Assembly: GCF_900105985.1 (NCBI RefSeq)
Contig: NZ_FNUB01000005.1
Location: forward strand, 2,914,001-2,978,000
Length of the DNA stretch: 64,000 nt
Reading direction: 5' to 3'
Origin: Tenacibaculum sp. MAR_2010_89
GTDB lineage: Bacteria; Bacteroidota; Bacteroidia; Flavobacteriales; Flavobacteriaceae
The notes under the pieces: generated by a model
Database searches by the model: none
What the model was told of the DNA's origin: nothing
Seen by the model: only the letters and a program-made list of their open reading frames with translations
Translations under genes and position numbers: made by a program
Shown here: piece after piece, positions 1-10,490 of the stretch
Layout of the letters: each line of letters starts with the position of its first letter
Numbering within the stretch: the stretch's first letter is position 1

Positions 1-1990
1 ACATTCAAGTTGGGTTAAGGCAACGTTTGTAGTAAGGTCTAATTCGGTTAAATTATTTCCCGAAAGTCTTAATATTCTTAAAACTGTTTGATTAAATACA
101 TCTATCGTTGTTAAATTACTATCCGTTAAATTTATATTTTCTAACAACGGATTTTGTGAAATATCCAAACTTGATAGTGAATTACCGCTTATATATAAAT
201 AGGCTAAATCTGGATTATTAGTTACGTCTAAACTTGTAATACCGGTTTGATTTAGGTTAAGCGTTCTAAGAATTGTATTTGCTGATACATCAACAGTACT
301 AAAGCTATTATTTCTTAAATTCAAATTTGTTAAACCTGTATTTGCACTTACAGATACACTTGTTAATTGATTATACCTTCCTGATACTTCACTTAATACT
401 GTATTTGTTCCTAAGGATAAAGTAGCTACGTCATTATTATCAAAATTTACCGTTTCTAAATTTTCGTTATTACTTACATCTAAACTTGTTAAAGTATTAT
501 TATTTACATCTAAATCTATTAAGGCTGTAAAATCTGCAATACCTGTTATATCTGAAATCGACTGACTACTTATATCTAAACCTGTTACTACTTCTATTAA
601 AGCAGTTGGTACTTGTCCGTCATTCGAAATATCATCATAACCTAAGGTTTCTAGAGCGGCTTCAAAATTTGCGTCTGGTATAAGTGTATAATTATCACAG
701 TATAAACCAAAACTAGAAGCTTCATCTATATTAGTCCAATTGATAGCACTCCATTCAGGATCATCTACACGAATACAACTTACTGGAGTTCCTGATGTGT
801 TAAAACCTGTAATACTAGTATTTGCACCATTTTGAATATTTAAACTTGATAAAGTTGTTATATCATTAGCTATTAACTTCGTTAATAATGTATTATTAGA
901 TAAATCTAATACTGTGAGGTTAGTTGAATATACATCTAATGTTGCGAGATTTATATTTAAACTTAAATCTAATGATGTAATCTCAGAATTCCATAAATCA
1001 AGAGCACTTAAATTTACATTGGCACTTGTATCTACAGTTAACAAATCACAACTTGTACAGTTAAAACGGGTTAAAGCAGTATTTGCTGATAAATCTATTG
1101 TAGTTCCTGAATATTGTCGTAATCTAAAGTCTTCTAGTGCAATATTATTACTCACATCTATTGTACTAAAAATATTTCCACTAGCTGCCCAAAGCGTTTT
1201 CAAATTTATAAGATTCGATATCTCTAAGGAGGTTAAGCTATTATTATTCAATTTTAATGATTCTAGTGCTACAAAATCCTGGATTCCTGTTAAATCAGTG
1301 ATACCTTCATTAGAGACATCTAAACTAGTAACCACTTCTATTAAAGCAGTTGGAACTTGCCCATCACTCGAAATATCATCAAGCCCTAAAGTTTCTAAAG
1401 CTGCTTCAAAATTAGCATCTGATATCTTTGTATAATTACAATATGTACTACTATAACTAGCGCCACCATTATTGGTCCAAGTAGTTGTACTAAAATCTAC
1501 CTCATCTACAATAATACACTCCAAATTTGAATTTCCTCCTGCATGGAAGTAAGTGAAATTAGCGTTATTTCCGTTTTTAATATTTAAACCTGTTAAGTCG
1601 TTTCCTTGAACAGTAAAATTTGTTAAAGCAGTATATGCTGAGAAATCATAATCTCCAGATAAATTACAATTTGAAAGTGTTAGTCTTGTAATAATAGATG
1701 CATCTGCTACTTTAAATGATACTAAATCAGCATTGTTATATACGATTAACTCTTTAAGCGCAGTATTACTACTAACATCTATAGTTGTTAAATCATTATT
1801 ATCAGCAAAAAGAGTTTCAAGCGCTGTAAAATCTTCAATCCCTGTTAAATCTTCAATATTTTCTACACGAACATTTAAAGAAGTAACACCACTAATTAAC
1901 GATGTTGGAACTTTATTATCTCCTAAATAATTATCATAACTCAAATTATACAATGCTCTCTCAAAATTAGTATCTGGTATTTGTGTATAA
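1..1990 (-). repeat. Leucine-rich repeat region of the M4 protease: three related modules
   Basis: Read on the minus strand, three modules each open with a phrase like YTxIPDANFEAALETLG (near 1989, 1441 and 701). Each is followed by a line ending in DLTGI or DITGI and then about 21-residue leucine-rich repeats of the type LTSLDVSNNxxL. The first two modules end with a Cys-containing cap near a CIxVD motif, and the third runs off the window. Modules are about 550 and 740 bp long. Such modules are known in secreted flavobacterial proteins and probably bind protein or polysaccharide (family knowledge, not shown here). Confidence 0.75.
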
Positions 1991-4570
1991 GCTATTTCAT
2001 TTAGCGTATAATTCCCTATTTTTTTAGCACAAGATTCATCTCCAAATGTTGCCCAAACTTCATAAGTATCTGCAGCCAATCCTGTTAATTCACCACTACC
2101 AATACTGTCGTCAAATACATAAGGATATGAAATTCCACCATCTACACTAAATTTAATACTGGTTTGTGCTGCTTCATTAGGATAACTAACCTGTATAATC
2201 CCATCAATTTCAGCGATATCTGGTTCAATAATACCATCTACTGTAGCAGTAATTGTAGCTACTGTAGCTACAGTATAGGTTCCTACTTCTCTTGGACAAT
2301 CATCTCCTCCTCTTCTTACCCATACATTATAATTTCCTGCTGCTAAATCTGATATAGTTTGTGATTTTGAGGTATTATCATAATTATAAGGATAAGTAGT
2401 ACCTCCATCAATACTAAATTCAATATTATTTAATCCTGAAACTTCATCAAAATTTACAGTTAACGAACCATCTGCATCACTTGAACAACCAGCCCCACTA
2501 GAAGTTACACTTGTTACATTTGGTAATGTTTTTACGTTAAGATATCTATTATTAGTTGTTGAAGTAGTACCACAATTATTAGAAAACAATAATCTAAAAC
2601 GCACCCCATCTAATGCTTCTGTTGGATTAGTAATGGTTAACGTATTCGTTCCTACTCCTGAATATGCATCATCATTACTCAAATCTGCCCAACTTCCACT
2701 GGCATCGTTTTGCCAAATCATGCTATCTGCTTCATCTGCTTCGGCTGTAAATGTTGCTATTTCATCAGCACATACTGTTTGATCTGAGGTATCTGTTGTT
2801 ATTACAGGTTTATTACCACTAAATTCAGTACCTATTCCAACTGCATAAAAAGCATTCGTAACCGCTTCTTCTTCTGTAGCACAATACCCATATAAATCTT
2901 GTGCTGCTTGTATTGCTGCGTCTCTTGCATCTTCAAAATCACTAGTAGCTGTTAAATAAACCTCTTGCATTCTATAAGTAATTGCAGCTGCTTTCGTTAT
3001 TCCTATTCCTGAAACATTAAAACTATTTCCTATGTCGTTAGTTCCTGAACCACCTTGAGATAATAACCAAAACCAATAGTTTAATACACCACTATTTGTA
3101 TGAACACCACAATAATCATTATTTGTACCGTCTGGTGTACAAGAACTTACATCATACCAATAAGTTCCTCCATAAGTATCTGGCTGACCATAAGTATTTG
3201 GATTAGACATTGAACGAAAAGCACCACCCCCATTCTCTTCGTTTATTAATGAAATATCTTTTGATGTACCATAATTAGTATTTGAATAATTTTCAATTAC
3301 CATAGCCCAAATATCTGATAACCCTTCATTTAAAGCACCCGACTCTAATTCATAATCTAAATTAGAGGTTGCATTATTCACTCCATGCCCTATTTCATGA
3401 GCTACTACGTCTAATGTTGTTAATGGCGTAAAAGAACCACCTCCATCACCATAAACCATAAAGCCCTGATTATCAGTTTGTGCAACCCAACCAGCATTTG
3501 TATAATTTGTGTCATAATGTATATAAGAAGCTATAGCACCATCTGCATCATCGTAACTATTCCTACCTTGCTCATTTTTCCAGTAATCATAAACAACTTG
3601 CGCTCCCCAATGTGCATCTAAAGCATACTGATCTTCATTTGAACTCATTTCTGCTGCAGTCCAATTATTATCTGTATCAGTAAAATCAGTTACATAATTT
3701 GAGTTATGATCTGCTAAGTTATCATGATTATTAAAATTTACCGTTATAATTCCATTTCTTTGACCAGATCCAGTATTTTTTGATCTACCTGTGTTAGCAC
3801 GTGTTTGATCATATAGAGTATAATTAGTTCCATCAAAAGTTGTTTCTATATTTTTTTGTTCCAGAATATGCCGTAACTCCCGACCCTGAAACTAGTAGAG
3901 CTTTTGAATTTGTTTTATTTTCTTTATGAGGGGTTATAATATTTTTATTTTCTTCAAAGCAAAAAAACACTTGGCTTTTAAACTTCAAAATAACCCCAGT
4001 TTGTGCGTCTATATATACATACCCCATTTTTAGTTCTCCTTCAGAACTACCAATACCGATTTTATATGCTAATTGTAATACACCATCTTTTCTTCTAGGT
4101 AGTATAATTAATTCAATACTTGGGATATTAGTTTTTGAAATTCCTTGTTCATCTAACCAAAAAACTTTTTCACTACCTATAAATTTTTTTACATTAGAAA
4201 CTGCTAACCGTTTAGAAATTTTAGGAGATGTACTTATAGTTTTTGTATTATAATATGCACCACTATAAGATTTAATTAATCCGTTTTGTTCATGAAACTT
4301 TACTTTTCCAAACTCTACTTTAACACCATTATAGTATTGCTGATAAGTTGTGTGTCTAAAATTCTTTTTATCTGTTTTACTTTTTACTTTTCTAAATTCA
4401 GTTCCAAATACTGGTTTTAGTTTTGATGATAATAAACTTAAAGGAGAACTTTTCCCTTGCTTTTCATCAACTTTAGTAAACCTTATTTTATGTTTTTTTT
4501 TGATAATTTGTGCATGTAATGATATAAATGCACTACAAAAAATTAAAGTTATAAGTAATCTTATTTTCAT
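1..4570 (-). pseudogene. Secreted M4 (thermolysin-like) metallopeptidase with LRR modules, frameshifted and cut by window edge
   Basis: The first frame (4570 to 3833, 245 aa) has a signal peptide ending near HAQ and a propeptide of the FTP/PepSY type seen in M4 proteases. It stops at 3833-3835. The next frame continues without a stop from about 3850 to base 1. It carries the catalytic HEIGH motif (3385-3399) and the third zinc ligand in NEGLSDIWA (about 3320-3340), then an Ig-like domain (about 2540-2830), two SprB-like repeats (about 1995-2510) and leucine-rich modules to the edge. The two frames join if the A7 run at 3850-3856 is read as A6, giving SGTKNIETTFDG. Full protein would exceed 1,500 aa, and a T9SS tail is expected beyond the window (inference). 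Either a homopolymer sequencing error or a true inactivating insertion; as written, the catalytic domain is not translated with its signal peptide. Confidence 0.8.
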
Positions 4571-4660
4571 AATTTATTGATAATTAAAATCGAATTCAAA
4601 AAAATGAATTTGCTTCTAATTACTCAAAAAATCGAAAGGACAAAAAACGGACAAAAACAA

Positions 4661-4685
4661 AAAACCCTTGATTTACAAGGGTTTT
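4661..4685 (-). terminator. Rho-independent terminator after the TPR/HTH gene
   Basis: A 10-bp perfect stem (AAAACCCTTG paired with CAAGGGTTTT) with a 5-nt loop lies downstream of the 4752-6614 gene. On the minus strand it is followed by a T-rich run, as expected for intrinsic termination in that direction. Confidence 0.75.
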
Positions 4686-4751
4686 AACAGGTAACTATAA
4701 AATTACTTTTGATCAATAAATTTTATGATAATAAAAATATTGTGTAAAAAA

Positions 4752-6614
4752 TTATGATGCTTCTAAATAATTCAGGATAGAAATACCTTTAGGCGCATTA
4801 ATTTTTTTTCTTAATCTAGATCTACTTTTAGTCACACTATCATTAGAAATGGCTAACATACTTGCTATTTGATTTGTATCTAAAAATAGTTTTTCTAATG
4901 CTAATAAACGTTCTTCTGCTTTTGTTAAAGAATATCCTTTTTGTTTAATTTCTCTAAAAAAACTTGGGTATACATTAATAAACTTTTCTTTAAAAGTATA
5001 CCAATCTTCATTGGTTAGAATTTTAACAGAAGTTAGGTTTTGAATATCTTCTGAAGAATTTATTTCTCCTATTTCTTCATTCAATCGTTCTATTTCTTTT
5101 GTTAACAATTCTTGAACTCTTCTTTTCTCTAATAATTGATTTGTAAACTCTTCTAATGATTTTTTGTTTTTGGCTAATTTCTTTGCCAGCGCTTTTCTTT
5201 TTAATTTTCCTCTTTTCCAAACAAAATATAATATACTAGCCAACGCTAGAATTATTGATATAAAAATAACTAAAAACATTTTTCGTTTACTAGCTACTAA
5301 TTCTTTATCTTTTTCTAGTAACTTAATAGCTATTTCTTGTTTTAAAATTTCATTATCTTTTCGTTGTGTTTCAAATTGCGATTGATAATATAAAAAAGTA
5401 TTATTTTTTACAAGGTTATTACTTTTTTTATCTAATTTTAAATATGCTTCTAAATGAGTAAATGCTTTTTTATAATTATTTTTTGCAGCATACACTTCAG
5501 CTATTTCTTTTTCAGCTAATTTAATTAGTTTGTCTTTACCTTCATTTTCTTTTAGACTTAATACTTTTTTAAGAACTGTTTCCGCTTTTGCATATTGATT
5601 TTTTAAAAAGAAAATTTTTGCTTCATAAGGCAATAAATTATTTAAAAAATAATTTTGAGCACTTGTTTTTCTTGCTATTTCTTTACATTTTTTTAAATAT
5701 ATTTCAGCGCTTTTAACATCTTTCTTTTCTAAACTATAGTCTATTCTTAAATTATTAATAAAAAGTTTTACTAGGTTTTTTTCTGATTTATACTTCATAC
5801 TATCCAAACAAAAAGTAGTTGAATCTATGTAGCGATTCATCAATTCATAATTCTTATTTTCAGAATATGATTTAGCTAAATCTCCATACGCAAAGCCTAT
5901 AAATTTATAATTTCTCCCTTTTTTTGCATTTTTTAGGTTCTTTTTTCGTTCTATTAATGATTTATCATGAAATCCATTTTTTGAATATAAAGCTGATAAC
6001 TCACTTATAACTATATTTTTATAATCTTTATCTCCAACAATATCATACAGTTGATATGCTTTTTCATAATACTTAACTGCGTTTAAAAAATCATCTATTT
6101 CATTATAAACCTGACCAGCAAAATACCTTGCATCTGCTGTGTATAATGTATCTTTTTCTTTAAGAAAAATGTCTCCAGATGTATTATAATCAAGTATTGC
6201 CTTTTCATATTGATCTGTATTAAAAAAATAACTTGCCCTTTTTAATAGTAAATGTGCTTCAGTAATTTTTTTTGTAAACTTATCTTTATCCGTAAGCATT
6301 TTATCAACAATGTACTTTGTTGAATCTAGTTTTCCTTGATTTGTATAATGTTGAATAATTGAACGAGATTTTTGTGCAGCGGCATCATATAATTTCAATT
6401 CTTTTGCTAAAAAAACATATTTGTTCAGGTAGGTAAGTTTCTTTTTAGAATTCTTCTTTACTAATATTTTAGTTATATCATCTAAAATTTCTAATTGCTT
6501 TTTTTTATCTGAAGTATTTTCTAATTTTTGAATTAACTCTTCTGTTGAGTTTTGTGAAATACTTTGTCCTATTGAAAATAAAAATATCAATATTAATAAA
6601 AAAGTTTTCTGCAT
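4752..6614 (-). CDS. Membrane-anchored TPR protein with C-terminal LuxR-like HTH
   Basis: A 620-aa protein. An N-terminal signal peptide (ends near SIGQSISQ) is followed by about 400 residues of TPR-like helical repeats. A single membrane segment follows (about 452-472, MFLVIFISIILALASILYFV), then a lysine-rich coiled coil and a C-terminal helix-turn-helix (about 555-620: LTKAEERLLAL then LAISNDSVTKSRSRLRKKI). Bacteroidota use this layout for sensors with TPRs in the periplasm and a DNA-binding domain in the cytoplasm; many are called TPR-containing transcriptional regulators. The ligand and targets are unknown. It is transcribed alone, with its own terminator at 4661-4685. Confidence 0.8.
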   Translation of the reverse strand: MQKTFLLILIFLFSIGQSISQNSTEELIQKLENTSDKKKQLEILDDITKILVKKNSKKKLTYLNKYVFLAKELKLYDAAAQKSRSIIQHYTNQGKLDSTKYIVDKMLTDKDKFTKKITEAHLLLKRASYFFNTDQYEKAILDYNTSGDIFLKEKDTLYTADARYFAGQVYNEIDDFLNAVKYYEKAYQLYDIVGDKDYKNIVISELSALYSKNGFHDKSLIERKKNLKNAKKGRNYKFIGFAYGDLAKSYSENKNYELMNRYIDSTTFCLDSMKYKSEKNLVKLFINNLRIDYSLEKKDVKSAEIYLKKCKEIARKTSAQNYFLNNLLPYEAKIFFLKNQYAKAETVLKKVLSLKENEGKDKLIKLAEKEIAEVYAAKNNYKKAFTHLEAYLKLDKKSNNLVKNNTFLYYQSQFETQRKDNEILKQEIAIKLLEKDKELVASKRKMFLVIFISIILALASILYFVWKRGKLKRKALAKKLAKNKKSLEEFTNQLLEKRRVQELLTKEIERLNEEIGEINSSEDIQNLTSVKILTNEDWYTFKEKFINVYPSFFREIKQKGYSLTKAEERLLALEKLFLDTNQIASMLAISNDSVTKSRSRLRKKINAPKGISILNYLEAS

Positions 6615-6758
6615 GGTGTTATTGTTATAATTTAAAAATTACTTACCCTAAATATATCTTTTTTTTAATAGCATTATCTTATTTTTTCTTTTTTTTAATA
6701 TTAAAAACAAAAATCATTATTAAGATATTAGTAATAATATCCAATAAATTATATCTGA

Positions 6759-6792
6759 AAAAAGTAGTTAACTAAATAATTAACTACTTTTT
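6759..6792 (-). terminator. Rho-independent terminator of the sigma/arsM regulon's last operon
   Basis: A 13-bp perfect stem (AAAAAGTAGTTAA with TTAACTACTTTTT) and an 8-nt loop lie just after the stop of the 6823-8046 gene. On the minus strand a run of six T follows the stem. Confidence 0.8.
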
Positions 6793-6822
6793 GTAAAATC
6801 TAAAAAAACTTAAATTAATCTA

Positions 6823-8046
6823 TTAGCAAGAACAACAATTGTCAGTAGGTTCTTCTTCATTGAAAGAACAATCTATCCCTTCATTCAATGCTTGCTTTAA
6901 CTGATTAAATGCTTGTTTAATTTTTGACAAAGGTGAAGCAATATTCATTCGCATAAATTGTGTATGACTTCCTTCAAACCAATCTCCAGGTGTTAAAGCT
7001 AATTTGGCTTGATTAACAATTACATGTTTTAGAGCTTTATCTGATAATTTCAACCTACTAAAATCTAACCATACTTGATATGTTCCCTCGGGTTTATACA
7101 TAACAACTTCTGGCAACTCCTTTTGTAGATAGTTTTCAATCCAATTCATAGTTGTTTCAAGATAAACTAATAAATCATCTAACCATTTTTCACCTTTTGT
7201 ATAAGCTGCTATTGTTGCATTTGCTGAAAGTATATTTCCATGATCCAAGTATAAAGATTCTACTGTTGTTTTTACTTGTTTTTTGAAATTATCATTAGAT
7301 ATATACAAATAACCATTAGAAATACTTTGCATACCAAATGTTTTAGCTGGTGAACCAATAACTGCAATATGGTTCTCACTATTATTTATAGAAGCTATAC
7401 TATTAAATTTTGATGCTAAATACACTATATCTGAATGAATTTCATCACTAATAATAGTTACATTATACTCATTTGCTAAATTTACCAACTTTTGTAATTC
7501 TTCTTTACTCCATACTCTACCTACAGGATTATGAGGATTACATAGTATCATAGACTTAATATTTAATGTTTTAAACTTACGCTCTATATCTTCAAAATCC
7601 ATTTCATAACGACCATCAATAACCTTTAACTTATTTCTTACTACTTTTCTACCTGCAGATTCAATAACTTTAAAAAACTGATGATAAACAGGTGTTTGTA
7701 CCATAATACTATCACCTTTTTTAGATAATTCTCTTATTAAAACACCTATTCCAGTTAGTACACCTGAAACTTGAACAAATGATTTTGGATTTAAATCTAA
7801 TTGATGACGCTTAAAGTTCCAATCGGAAATTGCTTTGAAAACATCTCCTGTATTAAACTCATAAGCATAAATATTTCTTGTTACCAACTTCTGAAGAGCT
7901 TCTTGTATTGGTTTTGCTATTTCAAAATCCATGTCCGCTATCCACAAAGGCATCACTTCTGTTCTTCCAAACATCCCCTTTAAATAAGCAGGATTATTTT
8001 TTGCAAAATTATTTTTCACCGAATGTATACTATCAAATTGACTCAT
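6823..8046 (-). CDS. MalY/PatB-family PLP-dependent C-S lyase (aminotransferase fold) with CCSC tail
   Basis: A 407-aa fold-type I PLP enzyme. The N-terminal PLWIADMDF is typical of MalY/PatB cystathionine beta-lyases, NPHNPVGR (170-177) and the SDEIHSD segment bind the cofactor, and the Schiff-base lysine is K235 in SPAKTFGM. MalY/PatB enzymes split cystathionine or cysteine conjugates into a thiol, pyruvate and ammonia. The protein ends with an acidic stretch and CCSC, an extra tail not usual for the family that could bind a thiophilic metal (inference). It is the last gene of the operon begun at 10374, 17 bp after the PAP2 gene. Alternative: an aminotransferase of the same clan. Confidence 0.85.
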   Translation of the reverse strand: MSQFDSIHSVKNNFAKNNPAYLKGMFGRTEVMPLWIADMDFEIAKPIQEALQKLVTRNIYAYEFNTGDVFKAISDWNFKRHQLDLNPKSFVQVSGVLTGIGVLIRELSKKGDSIMVQTPVYHQFFKVIESAGRKVVRNKLKVIDGRYEMDFEDIERKFKTLNIKSMILCNPHNPVGRVWSKEELQKLVNLANEYNVTIISDEIHSDIVYLASKFNSIASINNSENHIAVIGSPAKTFGMQSISNGYLYISNDNFKKQVKTTVESLYLDHGNILSANATIAAYTKGEKWLDDLLVYLETTMNWIENYLQKELPEVVMYKPEGTYQVWLDFSRLKLSDKALKHVIVNQAKLALTPGDWFEGSHTQFMRMNIASPLSKIKQAFNQLKQALNEGIDCSFNEEEPTDNCCSC

Positions 8047-8063
8047 TTTTTTCTTTTAATTTA

Positions 8064-8966
8064 TTATTTTCTCCACTCAGCTTTAGCTGCTTTGAAATCT
8101 TTTTGAAACGTACTTGTATTCCACATTAGCAATAACATTCTATGTGCTATTTGCCTAGCAGTTTCATCATCACTTGGAAAGTGTACTCCCATTATTTCTC
8201 GAGATAAACCAACCTCATAAGCTAAAGATATAAACTCTTCTCTTTTTTTTGGTATCAATTCACTTAATGCGTATGCTTGTATGTATGCCCATAATGTGTG
8301 CCCGCTAGCAAATGAAGGCGTTGGAATTTCTTGTAATGGTTTTATATTTGAATCAAGATGATATGGCCTAGCTCTAATTTTATTAAACTTTAATATAAAT
8401 TCTAATAATCGTGCATCATTCATTATTCCTTTTAATAATTTTGAGGTACTTGGTAAACTCTTAGCATCATATCTCTTACCAGCAATTTCTCGTATCATAA
8501 AAAATAAATCTTTTAAATTATTCTCATATCTATCATCTGTTTTAGTATAATTTTTATGAGGCCAATATCCAATTTTTGCAAGTTTCATTACTCGTACTAC
8601 TTGCTTATTAGTTCTATTTTTTTGTAAATCAAGTAAAAAATCTAATTCTGCCCTAGTTTGCTCCGAACTATTTGCTGGAAAATTTACAGAATTCATAATA
8701 AAATCTATTTGACTCGAACTTAAATAATATGGTTTATTTAATGCATAAACTAATATAAAATTTAAATAATTATCTGTAGGATACACTATGGCATCCATCC
8801 ACGCGAATTTAGTACGCTTATTATTACTTAATTTCTTTAACTCTTTGTAATGATTCTTTACAGGCTCTATATTATGAATGGTAGACAAAATAGAGTTCTG
8901 ACTATAAACACCTATAGAAAAAGCAAATGAAAAAATTATTATAACACTTGTTTTAAAAATACTCAT
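8064..8966 (-). CDS. PAP2-family (class A acid phosphatase-like) secreted phosphatase
   Basis: A 300-aa protein with a signal peptide (ends near GVYSQ). The three phosphatase motifs are visible: K-x6-RP in KIRARPY (about 195-203), PSFASGH (about 223-229), and SREIMGVHFPSDDE (about 255-268) with the catalytic histidine. The class removes phosphate from phosphomonoesters or lipid phosphates in the periplasm. There are no clear membrane helices after the signal peptide, so it looks like the soluble class A acid phosphatase type. It sits between a CcdA-like gene and a C-S lyase in a sigma-controlled operon; why a phosphatase belongs there is unclear. Confidence 0.82.
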   Translation of the reverse strand: MSIFKTSVIIIFSFAFSIGVYSQNSILSTIHNIEPVKNHYKELKKLSNNKRTKFAWMDAIVYPTDNYLNFILVYALNKPYYLSSSQIDFIMNSVNFPANSSEQTRAELDFLLDLQKNRTNKQVVRVMKLAKIGYWPHKNYTKTDDRYENNLKDLFFMIREIAGKRYDAKSLPSTSKLLKGIMNDARLLEFILKFNKIRARPYHLDSNIKPLQEIPTPSFASGHTLWAYIQAYALSELIPKKREEFISLAYEVGLSREIMGVHFPSDDETARQIAHRMLLLMWNTSTFQKDFKAAKAEWRK

Positions 8967-8989
8967 GATTATTTTTTATTGTTAACCTT

Positions 8990-9706
8990 TTAAAACCAAC
9001 CTATTAACAACCCGAATCCTAGTATAATCATTGAAATACCGGAAATTTGACTTATAATATGTTTATTTTTTAATAATTGATTTGAAAATTTATTGAACCC
9101 AAAACCGAAACCAATTAATAAAGCTCCAAGAGGAATACTATAACCAATAGCAAACACAAATAAAGTAAACCAACTTAGAAACAAACTACCTTGTAAATAG
9201 GATGTTCCTAGTATAATTGGAAATATTGGGCTACAACCAACAGAACATGCCGTGGCAAAACCACCTAAAAGTAAACCAAACAAAAAACTTTTATTTGCTA
9301 GTTTTGAAACTCTATTCGATACTTTTGATCCTACTTTTAAACTAAAAGGAAGCATCCCTAAACTCATTAATCCTAAATACACTATTAAAACACCTGCTAA
9401 TATTGTCCAATATTGACCAACCATTTTCCCTATAGATGTACTTATTAAACCTGTTAAAGCACCTACTAATGATAAAGAAATAATATTACCTACTAAAAAA
9501 GAAAAACCTGTTTTAAAATGTGAGGTTTTACTTTTTGTACTAGTTTCTGAACCTGCATAACTTGTAATTACTGCCAAAACACCAACATTACAAGCAGAAC
9601 CAACTGCTGCTAAAAGTCCCAGTATAAAAACAGCTATAAAAAAAAATGGTGAGTTTAATTGATTTTCAATAATACCACTTGTCCATTGTTGTAAATTTTC
9701 TAGCAT
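8990..9706 (-). CDS. CcdA/DsbD-type thiol electron-transfer membrane protein
   Basis: A 238-aa protein with about six transmembrane helices. It has a cysteine in helix 1 (SACNVGV, about 38-44) and a cysteine pair further on (ATACSVGCSPIFP, about 151-163); the Cys-x3-Cys-Ser-Pro context is a CcdA/DsbD hallmark. CcdA proteins pass electrons from cytoplasmic thioredoxin to thiol partners outside the membrane. It starts 5 bp after the Cys-rich membrane protein stops, which makes that protein a natural redox partner (inference). Confidence 0.82.
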   Translation of the reverse strand: MLENLQQWTSGIIENQLNSPFFFIAVFILGLLAAVGSACNVGVLAVITSYAGSETSTKSKTSHFKTGFSFLVGNIISLSLVGALTGLISTSIGKMVGQYWTILAGVLIVYLGLMSLGMLPFSLKVGSKVSNRVSKLANKSFLFGLLLGGFATACSVGCSPIFPIILGTSYLQGSLFLSWFTLFVFAIGYSIPLGALLIGFGFGFNKFSNQLLKNKHIISQISGISMIILGFGLLIGWF

Positions 9707-9711
9707 ACTTT

Positions 9712-10374
9712 CTAATTTGATTTTTTTAAACCATTACAAGTAGCTGTTTGTTTTGGTGAACAGGTAGCTCTTTGATTACTATCACACGAAACTTTACTTG
9801 ATTCTATACAACTATTTTTTTCACTAGTTGAACAAGTCGCACTAGTAACTATAGCTGTATCATATGCTCTAATTAATTTTATAGAGTTTACATTTATTGC
9901 TTTTATAATTGAAGTACTTTTTCCTACAACAGCAATTGATGGTATTTCTTCTATTTTTAATTTTGATACAATATCATTGTAATTGGAAGTGTTTGATTCT
10001 AAAACTAATAAATCAGCAGAACTTTCAGTTTCATTTAACTCGTTAACTGTATTACTTACTTTAGAAATAGTTTTCTTATTCTGACTGCTATCGTTTCCCT
10101 TTAGAACAATATAAACAACCTTTTTATTTGTTTTTATCCATGCAAAATCATTAATAGAAATTGTTACTAATCCTTCAGTAGTTTTACATGCATCGTTATC
10201 CGTCACTACTTCTTTAAAAGCTGTATTTAAAGCAAAAATTAATGCTAAACCCAATATAAACAAACCTATTTTTTGTTTCATACTTACGTTTCTATTTTGG
10301 GAAGTGCAACAATCAGTATTATCTTTTAATTCTTCGTTTGGTGTACAACAATTTGTTCTGTTTGATTTGTTCAT
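9712..10374 (-). CDS. Cys-rich single-pass membrane protein, function unknown
   Basis: A 220-aa protein of no family I recognise. It opens with two Cys-Cys pairs (9-10 and 22-23), has one membrane helix (about 35-52), then a region of about 110 residues with a faint thioredoxin-like alternation (VVYIVLKG, ADLLVLES, IPSIAVVG) but no CxxC. It ends with a Ser/Thr/Lys-rich tail holding seven spaced cysteines (TCSTSEKNSC, VSCDSNQRATCS, TATCNG). The cysteine layout suggests metal or metalloid binding or redox relay (inference). First gene of the operon with CcdA, PAP2 and C-S lyase genes; it has its own copy of the sigma-type promoter 28 nt upstream. Confidence 0.75.
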   Translation of the reverse strand: MNKSNRTNCCTPNEELKDNTDCCTSQNRNVSMKQKIGLFILGLALIFALNTAFKEVVTDNDACKTTEGLVTISINDFAWIKTNKKVVYIVLKGNDSSQNKKTISKVSNTVNELNETESSADLLVLESNTSNYNDIVSKLKIEEIPSIAVVGKSTSIIKAINVNSIKLIRAYDTAIVTSATCSTSEKNSCIESSKVSCDSNQRATCSPKQTATCNGLKKSN

Positions 10375-10402
10375 TATTTTTAATTTTAAGGTTATTTTCT
10401 AC

Positions 10403-10431
10403 CTATAGACGTCACAGTAAAAAAAAGACGC
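10403..10431 (-). promoter_or_regulatory. ECF-type promoter, copy A (before the Cys-rich protein operon)
   Basis: On the minus strand it reads GCGTC, a pyrimidine, at least six T, eight variable bases, then CGTCTATAG. CGTC at -10 with a GC-containing element about 15 nt upstream fits ECF sigma promoters. The same 29-bp layout occurs at 11322-11350 and 11933-11961. It ends 28 nt before the ATG. Confidence 0.75.
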
Positions 10432-10440
10432 AAAAAAAAA

Positions 10441-10462
10441 TGCTTCATACAATTATGAAGCA
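10441..10462 (-). terminator. Terminator of arsM, abutting the next promoter
   Basis: A stem of TGCTTCATA with TATGAAGCA and a 4-nt loop lies after the arsM stop. On the minus strand it is followed by about nine T that run directly into the GCGTC element of promoter copy A. Confidence 0.7.
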
Positions 10463-10490
10463 ATTTTTCTTATCAAAATGATTCTAAAAA

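Noticed and set aside
914..1435. Open frame on the plus strand, 173 aa
   Set aside because: It is antisense to the LRR region of the M4 protease; its hydrophobic, repetitive composition is a shadow of the repeat.
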